Source of the DNA: Oscillospiraceae bacterium
GTDB taxonomy: Bacteria; Bacillota; Clostridia; Oscillospirales; Acutalibacteraceae
DNA: 36,203 bases
Assembly (NCBI GenBank): GCA_902788995.1
Contig: CADAMO010000034.1
Span: forward strand, 1 to 36,203
Reading direction: 5' to 3'
The notes beneath the pieces are model-generated. The model did not search any database. It was not told the origin of the DNA and saw only the letters and a list, made by a program, of their open reading frames with translations. Shown one piece after another: positions 29,489-36,203 of the stretch. The position numbers and the translations under genes were made by a program. Each line of letters starts with the position of its first letter. The stretch's first letter is position 1.

Positions 29489-30655
29489 TTATGATCTGAC
29501 GGACGCCGAAAGCGTGAGCGTGACCGCGCCGTTTCCGAGAAGCGCGTTCAGCGCGCCACCGTCCAATCCCTCTATTTTTCCAAGGCGGGTGTAACGCCAG
29601 GTGTTGGACCCGTAGAACACCACGATCTGATTGCCGTTGTAAAGGACGATATCGCCCGCGGCGGTCGTTGTCTGAGCGTCGTTCCTCGGCAGGCCGGTTC
29701 CCAGCGCGCCCACCTGTTCAAAGCCGCCGTAGGGGGTTGTCTGCACCGTCACCGGGGCTTTTGCGGCCAGTTTCGTGAGCGAAGCAACGGCCTCGTTGTC
29801 TTCCCATACGACGCTGATTGCGGTTCCGTTGATGGTCATTTGCAAGGCGGGTTCCTCCTTCTTTTTCGTTTGTTTCAGATCGATCTCCGTCAGCCATCCG
29901 GCGATTTCGTCTTTCTCCGTCCCGACGGCGAACCGTTTTCCCTCTTTCCATACGGCGTCCGGCGCCAGCGGATGGAGGTTGTCAGCACTGCTCCCCACCG
30001 GGCTTGAAGCCGACGTGCAGAAGGGGACGAGCGTTTTGCCGGTCAGGTCCGCGCTTTCCAGAAACGTGTAAAGGATCTTCGGGGCTTGCCCATGCCAGAT
30101 GGGATAACCCAGCAGGACCGTCCCGTAACCACTCACGTCCGGCAGTGGGCCTTCGATCTCCGGCCGGGCGGCGGGGTCATGCTGCTCCCGGTCCGCGCGG
30201 CAGTCGGTGTAATAGCGGATGTCCTCGTCGGTATAGGGGATCTTCGCCCGGAGCTCATAGATGTCCGTGTTCAGAAGCTCCGCCGCGTATTCCGCCAGGG
30301 GTTTCGTGTGCCCGGTGCGGGAAAAATACACCACCAGTATTTTATCCGTTGTCTGCGGTTCCGGCTCCGCGGATCCGCTTTTTACCGGCAGCGCGGTTTC
30401 CAGCCCCACGGCATACCGCAGCACCAGACGGGCGTCCGCGGCGCTCAGCTTGCCGTCCGCGTCCGCGTCCATGCAGGCAAGGTCGGCTTCCTCCAGCCCC
30501 ACGCCGGCCCGCAGCACCAGCCGGGCGTCCCCCGCGGTCACGCGGCCGTCGCCGTCCGCGTCTCCCACCGCAGGGGCGCAGGCAAAGCAGGGCAGGCAGC
30601 ACAGTCCGACGGCGCAGACAAGGCAGAAAACAAGAATCGTCCTGATTTGTTTCAT
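29489..30655 (-). CDS. Exported dockerin-flavodoxin-cyclophilin-like fusion protein
   Basis: This 388-aa protein starts with a signal peptide (1-30: KQIR, hydrophobic core with several Cys, then AC-APAV). Residues 31-85 are two dockerin-type calcium repeats (GDADGDGRVTAGDARLVLR and MDADADGKLSAADARLVLR). Residues about 104-260 are a flavodoxin (KILVVYFSRTGHTKPLAEY, GYPIWHGQAP, PFCTSASSPVG). Residues about 276-388 match a cyclophilin-like domain (MTINGTAISVVWEDNEA, GDIVLYNGNQIVVFYG). Dockerins dock enzymes on cohesin scaffolds. The start is chosen 4 nt after the hydrolase stop; its own ribosome site is weak (TTGAGACG). Last gene of a minus-strand operon. A flavin protein outside the cell, probably surface-bound, is unusual. 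Confidence 0.87.
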   Translation of the reverse strand: MKQIRTILVFCLVCAVGLCCLPCFACAPAVGDADGDGRVTAGDARLVLRAGVGLEEADLACMDADADGKLSAADARLVLRYAVGLETALPVKSGSAEPEPQTTDKILVVYFSRTGHTKPLAEYAAELLNTDIYELRAKIPYTDEDIRYYTDCRADREQHDPAARPEIEGPLPDVSGYGTVLLGYPIWHGQAPKILYTFLESADLTGKTLVPFCTSASSPVGSSADNLHPLAPDAVWKEGKRFAVGTEKDEIAGWLTEIDLKQTKKKEEPALQMTINGTAISVVWEDNEAVASLTKLAAKAPVTVQTTPYGGFEQVGALGTGLPRNDAQTTTAAGDIVLYNGNQIVVFYGSNTWRYTRLGKIEGLDGGALNALLGNGAVTLTLSASVRS

Positions 30656-30659
30656 CGTC

Positions 30660-31658
30660 TCAATGCAGATACGCGGTGAAGAAGCCTTCCAGCCTGTCAA
30701 AGGGGATGGCGTTCGTTTTGCCGCCGTCGTACAGGTCGGTGTGGGAGGCGCCGGGGATCAGCAGCAGCTCTTTGTTGTCCGCGTATTTGCTGTCCTTCAC
30801 CATGTCGGCGTAGGCGTCCTTGCCGAAGTAGCAGGAGTGGGCCGCGTCGCCGTGGACCACCAGCACCGCGCTGCGGATCTCGTTGGAATACATCAGAATG
30901 GGCTGGTTGAGGAAGGATTCGCAGCCCGTCACGTTCCAGCCCCCGTTGGAGTTGAGGGAACGGGGATGGTAGCCGCGTTCGGTTTTGTAGTAATCGTAAT
31001 AATCCTTCACAAAATACGGCGCATCCTCGGGCAGGGGATCCACCACGCCGCCGCCGGGCTTGTATTCGCCCGCTTTCAGGTCCGCCAGCCGCTGGGCGCA
31101 CAGGGCGGCCCTTTTTGCGTAACGGGCCTCCTCGCTGTCCTCCGCGTCAAAATAGCCCTTGGCGTTGACGCGGGTCATGTCGTACATGGTCATGGCCGCC
31201 GTCGCCTTCACGCGGGTATCCAGCGCCGCCGTGTTGACGGCCATGCCGCCCCAGCCGCAAATGCCGATGATGCCGATGCGGTCCGGGTCGGCCTTGCCGC
31301 AGAGGGAGAGGAAATCCACCGCCGCCATGAAATCCTCGGTGTTGATATCGGGAGAGGCCATATATCGCACGTTGCCGCCGCTCTCCCCGGTGAAGGAGGG
31401 GTCGAAGGCCAGCGTCAGAAAGCCGCGCTCTGCCATGGTCTGGGCGTACAGCCCCGCGCACTGCTCCTTCACCGCCCCGAAGGGACCGCACACCGCAATG
31501 GCCGGCAGTCTGTCCGCCGCGCCCTTCGGCGCGTACAGATCCCCCGCCAGCGTAATGCCGTAGCGGTTGACGAAGGTCACCTTGCTGTGGTCGACTTTGT
31601 CGCTTTTCGGGAACGTCTTGTCCCATTCCCGCGTCAGTGTCAATGTTTCTTTTTTCAT
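30660..31658 (-). CDS. Alpha/beta hydrolase-fold protein without Ser nucleophile
   Basis: This 332-aa protein has an alpha/beta hydrolase core: ITLAGDLYAPKG, LPAIAVCGPFGAVKEQ with the oxyanion region, AFDPSFTGESGG, the elbow IGICGWGGMA (131-140), VLVVHGDAAHS (acid Asp) and IPGASHTDLYD (His). At the elbow the position normally taken by the nucleophile (sm-x-nu-x-sm) is W136, with C134 two residues before, so it may not be a conventional hydrolase. AAAGGA lies 10 nt before the start. Middle gene of the operon between the 74-aa protein and the dockerin-flavodoxin. Confidence 0.87.
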   Translation of the reverse strand: MKKETLTLTREWDKTFPKSDKVDHSKVTFVNRYGITLAGDLYAPKGAADRLPAIAVCGPFGAVKEQCAGLYAQTMAERGFLTLAFDPSFTGESGGNVRYMASPDINTEDFMAAVDFLSLCGKADPDRIGIIGICGWGGMAVNTAALDTRVKATAAMTMYDMTRVNAKGYFDAEDSEEARYAKRAALCAQRLADLKAGEYKPGGGVVDPLPEDAPYFVKDYYDYYKTERGYHPRSLNSNGGWNVTGCESFLNQPILMYSNEIRSAVLVVHGDAAHSCYFGKDAYADMVKDSKYADNKELLLIPGASHTDLYDGGKTNAIPFDRLEGFFTAYLH

Positions 31659-31679
31659 GCTTCTGTCATCCTTTCCATT

Positions 31680-31904
31680 TTATCTGATGTGTCGCTCTGT
31701 TTGCCGGATCAGGTCGTCCATCCGGTCGATCCGTTTGCCGCAGTCGTGCAACTGTTCCAGAAGCGCGCAGCGTCGTCTGCGCAGCGCCGTTTTCAGTTCG
31801 GCAAAGCGCCCCGCCTGAAACAGCCGTTCCGCCAGCGCGATCTCCTCCGGGCTGCACCCGGCAACCCGCAGTCCGTCGCGCAGCTGCAAAAGCCCTTCGT
31901 CCAT
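31680..31904 (-). CDS. Small helical protein (74 aa)
   Basis: This 74-aa, probably all-helical protein reads LRDGLRVAGCSPEEIALAERLF then RRRRCALLEQLHDCGKRIDRMDDLIRQTERHIR, with the look of a helical bundle or coiled coil with three Cys. No family name known to me. The start at 31904 is chosen because GGAGG lies 7 nt upstream, over an in-frame ATG at 31934. First gene of the minus-strand operon divergent from LysR 2; ends 21 nt before the hydrolase start. Confidence 0.75.
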   Translation of the reverse strand: MDEGLLQLRDGLRVAGCSPEEIALAERLFQAGRFAELKTALRRRRCALLEQLHDCGKRIDRMDDLIRQTERHIR

Positions 31905-31932
31905 CTTCGCGCCTCCTTTTTTGTTCAATTTC

Positions 31933-31986
31933 ATTATATCCTCTTGCGCGGCGTTTTGCTAATGGTTATAATGAATATCATGATAT
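31933..31986. promoter_or_regulatory. Divergent regulatory region with palindromic operator
   Basis: For LysR 2 (plus): TTGCGC (31944-31949), 17 nt, TATAAT (31967-31972). For the divergent operon (minus): TATAAT at 31933-31938, with a weak TTAGCA 18 nt upstream. A 12-bp perfect palindrome ATATCATGATAT (31975-31986) lies at the plus transcription start, a likely autoregulation site. The two promoters overlap, so one regulator can act on both. Confidence 0.6.
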
Positions 31987-32013
31987 GTAGATAAGGAATA
32001 TCAGGAGGGTAAT

Positions 32014-32901
32014 ATGGAGATCCGCACGCTGCGCTATTTTCTTGCCGTGGCAAGGGAAGAGAACATGACGAGGGCCGCCGGGCTGCTGCACGTGACCCAG
32101 CCCACGCTTTCCAAAACCCTGAAGGCGCTGGAAGAGGAGCTGGGCCAAAAGCTCTTCGAGCGCCACAGCTTTTCCATCTCCCTCACCCAGGAGGGCGTTC
32201 TGCTGCGGGACCGGGCGGAGGACCTCGTCACCATGGCGGACAAGATCGAACAGGAATTTCTGTCGCTGGACGACGTGACAGGCGGCGAGCTGTACCTCGG
32301 CCTGGGAGAATCCTATCAGATCCGCTACCTTGCCAGGGAGATCCTGGCGCTGAAAGAGACCTGCCCCGGCCTGCGCTATCACATCACCAGCGGCGATACG
32401 GAACAGGTGACAGAAAAGCTGGATAAGGGGCTGCTGGATTTCGCCGTGCTTTGCGACACGCCGGACGGACGGAAGTACGACTGGTTGCCCTTTCCGGAAC
32501 CGGACGTGTGGGGCGTGGTGATGCCCGCTGGCGCTGCGCTGGCAAAAAAGAAGACCGTCACGGCGGACGATCTGAAAGGCTTGCCGCTGTTCACTTCGGA
32601 GCAGGGCTGGAAAAACGATATCGGCCGGTGGTGCGGCGAAAAGCGGCAGGACCTTCGGCTGGAGGGCACCTTCCGTCTGTCCTACAACGCCTCCGTCTTT
32701 GTGAAAGAGGGGCTGGGATATCAGCTGACCTTCGCGGGTCTGGTGGATACCTCGCCGGGGAGCGGTCTTGCGTTCCGCCCCCTGTCGCCGACGCTGGAAA
32801 CGAAACTGTTCCTGATCTGGAACAAATACCAGACCTTCACCCCCATCGCGGAGCGGTTCCTGAAACAGGTCAGGGGTCGCTTCCGCCCGGAAGAAAGGTA
32901 A
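32014..32901 (+). CDS. LysR family transcriptional regulator 2
   Basis: This 295-aa protein has the LysR helix-turn-helix (IRTLRYFLAVAREENMTRAA, LHVTQPTLSKTLKALEEELG, LFERHSFSISLTQEG; residues 3-66) and the effector-binding domain beginning GELYLGLGES. AGGAGG precedes the ATG. It is divergently transcribed from the operon of the small helical protein, hydrolase and exported flavodoxin, the classic arrangement for a LysR regulator and its target. Effector unknown. Confidence 0.92.
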   Translation: MEIRTLRYFLAVAREENMTRAAGLLHVTQPTLSKTLKALEEELGQKLFERHSFSISLTQEGVLLRDRAEDLVTMADKIEQEFLSLDDVTGGELYLGLGESYQIRYLAREILALKETCPGLRYHITSGDTEQVTEKLDKGLLDFAVLCDTPDGRKYDWLPFPEPDVWGVVMPAGAALAKKKTVTADDLKGLPLFTSEQGWKNDIGRWCGEKRQDLRLEGTFRLSYNASVFVKEGLGYQLTFAGLVDTSPGSGLAFRPLSPTLETKLFLIWNKYQTFTPIAERFLKQVRGRFRPEER

Positions 32902-32915
32902 AAACAAAAACCGCA

Positions 32916-32954
32916 CAAAAAAACGCAGGACGGCCACTCGACTGTTCCTGCGTT
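32916..32954. terminator. Bidirectional terminator between LysR 2 and the DUF362 gene
   Basis: AACGCAGGA (32922-32930) pairs with TCCTGCGTT (32946-32954). On the minus strand seven T residues follow the stem; on the plus strand the tail is GCTTCTTT, weaker. Confidence 0.78.
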
Positions 32955-32988
32955 GCTTCTTTGTAATGGCACGGGGGCGTTTTTTCCG

Positions 32989-34032
32989 TTATCTGCGGCG
33001 ATTGCGGCCGAAGAACGTGTTGTAGCGGTCCGGCTGCCAGCCGGGCTTGATGTCTTTGACCGCTTCCGCCGCCGTGATGACGGCGTCGCCGTTGTCCACG
33101 TCGATGAGGGTATAGCGGTCGTTGCCCATGCCCAGCTCTTTCATATAGCTTAATTGCCGCAGGCCGTGGCGGGTCTCCACCCGCTCGATCAGGGCTTTGC
33201 CTCCGCCCTCCGGCAGGCTGTAGATCAGGTCAATACAGGCGTTGTCTGCGGCGAGGATATCCAGCGAGGCGATGATGCCCACGTCCGGCGTGACGACCGG
33301 CTCCGCTTCGGGGCCTTCGCAGTCGCAGGAGACGGACATATTCCGCATGACGTTGACAAAACAGACGTGCGGCGCGAAGAAGTCAACGGTGGCCTTGGTG
33401 CTCTCGGTGATGCGCTCCATCAGCTCCTCCTCCGCGATGCTCCACCTATTTTTGGACCCCACGGCGGTGTGGATGGCCGCCTTGCCGATGCGGCCGTCCG
33501 CGCAGCCGATGCCGACGTTTTTGTTGCTGCCGCCGAAGCCGCCCATGGTGTGGCCCTTGAAATGCGTCAGCACCAGCAGGGAATCGTAGTTCAGCATGTT
33601 CTTTCCCACGTGCATCTCGTCAAACCATTTGCCGCCCTTCACCGGCAGCGCGGCCACGCCCTCGCTGTCCGTGATATCCACCGGGCAGAAGGTCCAGCCG
33701 TTGATTTCGAGCGTTTTGCGATGGGCTTCCGTCGTGTAGCGGCTGCCCTCATAGTAGGTGTTCGTTTCAATGATCGTCCCCTCCGGCAGGCGGGCGTCGA
33801 TCAGCGCCTTCACCCAGGGGCGGGGGATGATGTTCGGGCCTTCCGCTTCGCCGGTGTGCAGCTTGATCGCCACTTTGCCGCTCAGCGCTCCGCTCACCCT
33901 GTCATAAATCTTTTTCAGCCCTTCTTCGGACAGGTCGCGGGTGAAGAACACCACGGAGCTGCCGCCGGTACGTTCCTCAAAGGGCACGTATTGATTGCCG
34001 TCCTTCCCGGGTATGGGGTTGTTCATACTCAT
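32989..34032 (-). CDS. DUF362 domain protein
   Basis: This 347-aa protein matches DUF362: VAIKLHTGEAEGPNIIPRPW, ETNTYYEGSRYTTEAHRKTL, LLVLTHFKGHTMGGFGGSNKN with its conserved His/Gly stretch, and VNVMRNMSVSCDC. DUF362 proteins often carry a 4Fe-4S ferredoxin segment; here no CxxCxxC set is present. Function unknown, presumed redox-linked. AGGAGG lies 8 nt before the ATG. It is the second gene after the third aldo/keto reductase, 61 nt downstream of it, and is followed by a terminator. Confidence 0.88.
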   Translation of the reverse strand: MSMNNPIPGKDGNQYVPFEERTGGSSVVFFTRDLSEEGLKKIYDRVSGALSGKVAIKLHTGEAEGPNIIPRPWVKALIDARLPEGTIIETNTYYEGSRYTTEAHRKTLEINGWTFCPVDITDSEGVAALPVKGGKWFDEMHVGKNMLNYDSLLVLTHFKGHTMGGFGGSNKNVGIGCADGRIGKAAIHTAVGSKNRWSIAEEELMERITESTKATVDFFAPHVCFVNVMRNMSVSCDCEGPEAEPVVTPDVGIIASLDILAADNACIDLIYSLPEGGGKALIERVETRHGLRQLSYMKELGMGNDRYTLIDVDNGDAVITAAEAVKDIKPGWQPDRYNTFFGRNRRR

Positions 34033-34093
34033 TCGGGAATCCTCCTGTCATTGATAGATTCTGTATGGATATTTTTGAATCAGACGCCGCCGG

Positions 34094-35239
34094 TTATACG
34101 CCGAACAGCGCCGCGGTCCGCTCCATCCGGTCCGCCACCTCCACGCCGAAGGGGCACCGTTCCTCACAGCCGCGGCAGCCGATGCATTCCGAAGCGGTGT
34201 GCGCCAGCGCCCTGTAATGCGCCGCGACGCTCTGGGGGACCTCCTTCTGGGCGGCGGCCAGATCATAGAGTTTGTTCACCATGGCGATGTCGATCTCCAT
34301 GGGGCAGGGCTTGCAGTGGCCGCAGTAGGTGCACTGCCCGCGATAGGCGTGCAGCGGGGCGGTGGCCAGCACGGAGGCGTAGTCCTTCTCCTCCGCCGAC
34401 GCGGTTTCGTAGGCCAGCGCCGCGTCCACCTGTTCCGGGGTGTCGAAGCCGCAGAGGATGGAGGCCACGCCGGGGCGGGTCAGGGAGTAGTGGATCAGCT
34501 GCGAGGGCGTAAAGGTCACGCCGAAGGGCGACTGGGCCTTGTCGAACAGCCTGCCGCCGAAAAAGCCCTTCATGACGGTGATGCCCACGTTTTTCTCTTC
34601 GCACATCCGGTAAAGCTCGGCCCGGTCGGGGTCAATACCGGAAAACCGCGCGTCGTCGTAACCGCCGAACATCTGGTCCAGGTCCTCGGTAGCGGGGCGC
34701 ATATCAAAGGCCGGGTTGATGCTGAACAGGATCATCTCGATAAAACCGGTCTGCACCGCCAGCTTGCCGATCTGCGGGTTGTGGGTGGACAGGCCGATAT
34801 GCCGGATGACGCCCTTCTCATGCAGTTCATGAACGTATTCGATGAACGGTCCGTTCATGGCCGTGTTCCAGTCCTCCATGGAATCGATGTAGTGGATCAT
34901 GCCCAGGTCGATATAGTCGGTGCGAAGCCGCTGCAGCAGGTCCTCAAACGCCGGACGGACAAAGTTCATATCTCTCGTCCGGACGTACTGGCCGTTCTGC
35001 CAGGTGGAGCCCACGTGCCCCTGCACGTACCATGAATCCCGGCAGCCCTCCATGGCCTTGCCGATGATATCCCGGGATTTCGGGTCCGGCATCCAGCAGT
35101 CCACAATGTTCATACCCTTGTTGTGGGCGTACCGCAGCAGCTCCACCGAGTGGGCCTCGTCGTGGCGTTCCAGCCACTCCCCGCCGAATCCGATCTCGCT
35201 GACGGACAGGCCGGTTTTGCCGAGTATCCGATATTGCAT
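34094..35239 (-). CDS. Ferredoxin-tailed aldo/keto reductase 3 (catalytic tetrad altered)
   Basis: This 381-aa protein has the aldo/keto reductase barrel start (ILGKTGLSVSEIGFGGEW) and a C-terminal pair of 4Fe-4S motifs (CTYCGHCKPCP and CIGCRGCEERCP). The region that usually reads DTAxxYG is DCWMPDPKSRD, lacking the Tyr, and the strand that usually ends in TK reads WYVQGHVG, lacking the Lys; a His remains in LGMIHYID. It may be an electron-transfer or non-canonical enzyme. The start is ATG at 35239 with GGAGG 9 nt upstream; TTG one codon earlier is possible. First gene of an operon with DUF362. Confidence 0.88.
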   Translation of the reverse strand: MQYRILGKTGLSVSEIGFGGEWLERHDEAHSVELLRYAHNKGMNIVDCWMPDPKSRDIIGKAMEGCRDSWYVQGHVGSTWQNGQYVRTRDMNFVRPAFEDLLQRLRTDYIDLGMIHYIDSMEDWNTAMNGPFIEYVHELHEKGVIRHIGLSTHNPQIGKLAVQTGFIEMILFSINPAFDMRPATEDLDQMFGGYDDARFSGIDPDRAELYRMCEEKNVGITVMKGFFGGRLFDKAQSPFGVTFTPSQLIHYSLTRPGVASILCGFDTPEQVDAALAYETASAEEKDYASVLATAPLHAYRGQCTYCGHCKPCPMEIDIAMVNKLYDLAAAQKEVPQSVAAHYRALAHTASECIGCRGCEERCPFGVEVADRMERTAALFGV

Positions 35240-35290
35240 CAATGTGGTCCTCCTTATGTTGTGGATCCTTCCCGTGATCCAGCTTCTTAT

Positions 35291-35457
35291 TACTGCTCCA
35301 CCAATTTAATCGTGAATTATTTATGCGCCGGATAAACGTCGCAAGACAAGGAAGAAACCGCAAGACAGGCTGTCGCCTGTCGAGGAGAGGATTTCTGACG
35401 CCGTATTGCGGCGTTTAGACAAGCAGAAATCTTCAAGTATTAATTGGTGGAGCAGTA
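35291..35457 (-). mobile_element. MITE-like element, copy B (167 bp, inverted)
   Basis: The reverse complement is nearly identical to 19253-19415, with the same 16-bp terminal inverted repeats (TACTGCTCCACCAATT) and TA at both ends. It sits about 50 nt upstream of the aldo/keto reductase 3 start, so it may provide part of that operon's upstream region. It encodes no protein I accept. Confidence 0.8.
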
Positions 35458-35597
35458 AAATACATTATAGCATAAAACGAACCGCAATTCAATTCCTTCC
35501 TCAAAAATTGTACAATATGCCCGGTTCCGCCGTTTTTCTGGTTCATCACGGAAAATTGTGGGATAGCGGCAAAGGGGGATTTGTCGAGCAAATTCGG

Positions 35598-35758
35598 AAT
35601 GCGGAATTCGGAATGCGGAGTTATTGCGAATCTCCGATTGCGTGCAATTTGAAACGTCCGGATTTGATTGCCTCGTTGATTCTTTAAGACATCCAATTAC
35701 AATCAAATCGCGTCAGCGATTTCCGAAATTCCGCATTCCGCATTCCGAATTCCGCATT
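35598..35758. repeat. 22-bp inverted-repeat element
   Basis: AATGCGGAATTCGGAATGCG plus GA (35598-35619) recurs as its exact reverse complement at 35737-35758; the motif GGAATGCGGAATTC is also repeated in tandem. The 117-bp interior includes a hairpin AAATCGC/GCGATTT. The whole 35243-35877 gap is filled by this element, the MITE copy B and a terminator; small frames crossing it look spurious. Confidence 0.55.
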
Positions 35759-35828
35759 AAATCACCTCGCCAAACCCCAATTTGTTAAAATTTATCAAGC
35801 CGAAATCCAAATTCAACCGGGTATAAAC

Positions 35829-35870
35829 CAAAAAATGCAAACAGCCCCTTCGCAGACGCGAAAGAGCTGT
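35829..35870 (-). terminator. Terminator of the LCP gene
   Basis: On the minus strand ACAGC-TTTCGC-loop-GCGAA-GCTGT (within 35841-35870) is followed by TTGCATTTTTT. It lies 8 nt after the stop codon at 35878. Confidence 0.8.
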
Positions 35871-35877
35871 AAAACAG

Positions 35878-36203
35878 TTATTCGGCTTTGGTGTCGCTGC
35901 CCTTTTTGATATCTTCATCCAGATCGGGAGGCAGATAGAAAACGTTCAGCATGGTTTTGATCGCGGTTTCGTTGGTAACATGCATCTCCGCAAATTCGCC
36001 CTTGGTGATCTCGCCTGTCAGGCTGACGTACTCGATATCGGACGCCGCGTTCAGTTTTGAAGCCGCGGTCGAAGCAATATACGTCATCTTCGGCAGATTC
36101 AGGTTGGTGTCAGAATTGTCACGAATGACATCATAAAGCTTGGTAACCACCGAAACATCCGACTTGACCGCCGGAACAACAGAGCTGAGGAACGCCTTGA
36201 TAT
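35878..36203 (-). CDS. LytR-CpsA-Psr family protein, 3' part
   Basis: Only the last ~107 codons are in the window; the gene enters from the right edge. The sequence IKAFLSSVVPAVKSD, then VVTKLYDVIRDNSDTNLNL, MTYIASTAASKL, IEYVSLTGEITKG and AIKTMLNVFYLPPDL fits the C-terminal part of an LCP catalytic domain, where helix-rich segments end in an FY-x-P tail. LCP proteins ligate wall teichoic acids or polysaccharides to peptidoglycan on the outer face of the membrane. The tail DIKKGSDTKAE is polar. A terminator follows. Assignment rests on the end only. Confidence 0.68.
   Translation of the reverse strand, partial: IKAFLSSVVPAVKSDVSVVTKLYDVIRDNSDTNLNLPKMTYIASTAASKLNAASDIEYVSLTGEITKGEFAEMHVTNETAIKTMLNVFYLPPDLDEDIKKGSDTKAE

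Noticed and set aside
35433-35706. Two overlapping minus-strand frames of 87-88 aa
   Set aside because: Both lie in repeat-filled intergenic DNA and begin or end inside the MITE; no ribosome site or family features.

Overview
The window reads as chromosome of a GC-rich, low-oxygen Firmicute, most likely a gut or rumen Clostridia (Oscillospirales/Ruminococcaceae-like). The evidence is AGGAGG-type ribosome binding sites, several near-consensus TTGACA-17-TATAAT promoters, oxygen-sensitive ferredoxin-tailed aldo/keto reductases, a radical SAM protein, a dockerin repeat pair, an Rrf2 regulator, a class M sirtuin with its zinc macrodomain, and several plant- or host-glycan hydrolases. No rRNA, tRNA, CRISPR array, phage or complete insertion sequence was seen. 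Taxonomy is inferred from gene content only.

Layout. 0-0.35 kb: terminator and a REPIN-like inverted repeat. 0.35-4.9 kb (minus): a three-gene operon of a DXS-like thiamine-diphosphate enzyme, a radical SAM protein and a large glycosidase-like protein. 5.1-7.2 kb (minus): a divergent NAD-kinase-like protein coupled to an SPFH/band 7 protein, behind a promoter carrying two tandem 11-bp operator-like repeats. 7.4-17.8 kb: carbohydrate region with GH116-type glycosidase (+), GH2 beta-galactosidase (-), Gfo/Idh/MocA oxidoreductase (+), a NifX-like/Cys-His-rich/FKBP fusion, a GNAT acetyltransferase, a conserved 67-aa basic protein (-) and a GH127-type arabinofuranosidase-like protein (-). 18.0-21.0 kb: a ferredoxin-tailed aldo/keto reductase, a repeat-rich spacer, a chimeric MarR-CsoR regulator with a His-rich bridge, and convergent to it two small membrane proteins. 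21.3-23.6 kb: Rrf2 regulator, zinc-type macrodomain and SirTM sirtuin, i.e. a reversible ADP-ribosylation cassette. 23.6-25.5 kb: nested REPIN-like element, a frameshifted lipoprotein and a truncated polysaccharide deacetylase. 25.6-29.4 kb: hydroxypyruvate-isomerase-like protein, LysR regulator, flavodoxin, NTF2-like protein and a second ferredoxin-tailed aldo/keto reductase. 29.5-32.9 kb: divergent LysR regulator against a small helical protein, an alpha/beta hydrolase and an exported dockerin-flavodoxin-cyclophilin-like fusion. 33.0-35.2 kb (minus): a third aldo/keto reductase and a DUF362 protein. 35.25-35.87 kb: repeat-filled spacer. End: 3' part of a LytR-CpsA-Psr protein.

How it fits together. 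Two themes recur. One is glycan breakdown (GH116, GH2, GH127, the C-terminal toroid-like protein at the left end, sugar oxidoreductase and isomerase). The other is low-potential redox and stress control: three aldo/keto reductases with two 4Fe-4S sites each, two flavodoxins, two LysR proteins, and metal- or redox-type regulators driving uncharacterised cassettes. The most promising material for a new system is the MarR-CsoR chimera with its convergent membrane pair, the minimal Rrf2-macrodomain-SirTM cassette, and the exported dockerin-flavodoxin fusion.

Mobile DNA is present only as small non-coding elements: a 163/167-bp MITE-like repeat in two inverted copies about 16 kb apart, two REPIN-like elements, and one further 22-bp inverted-repeat element.
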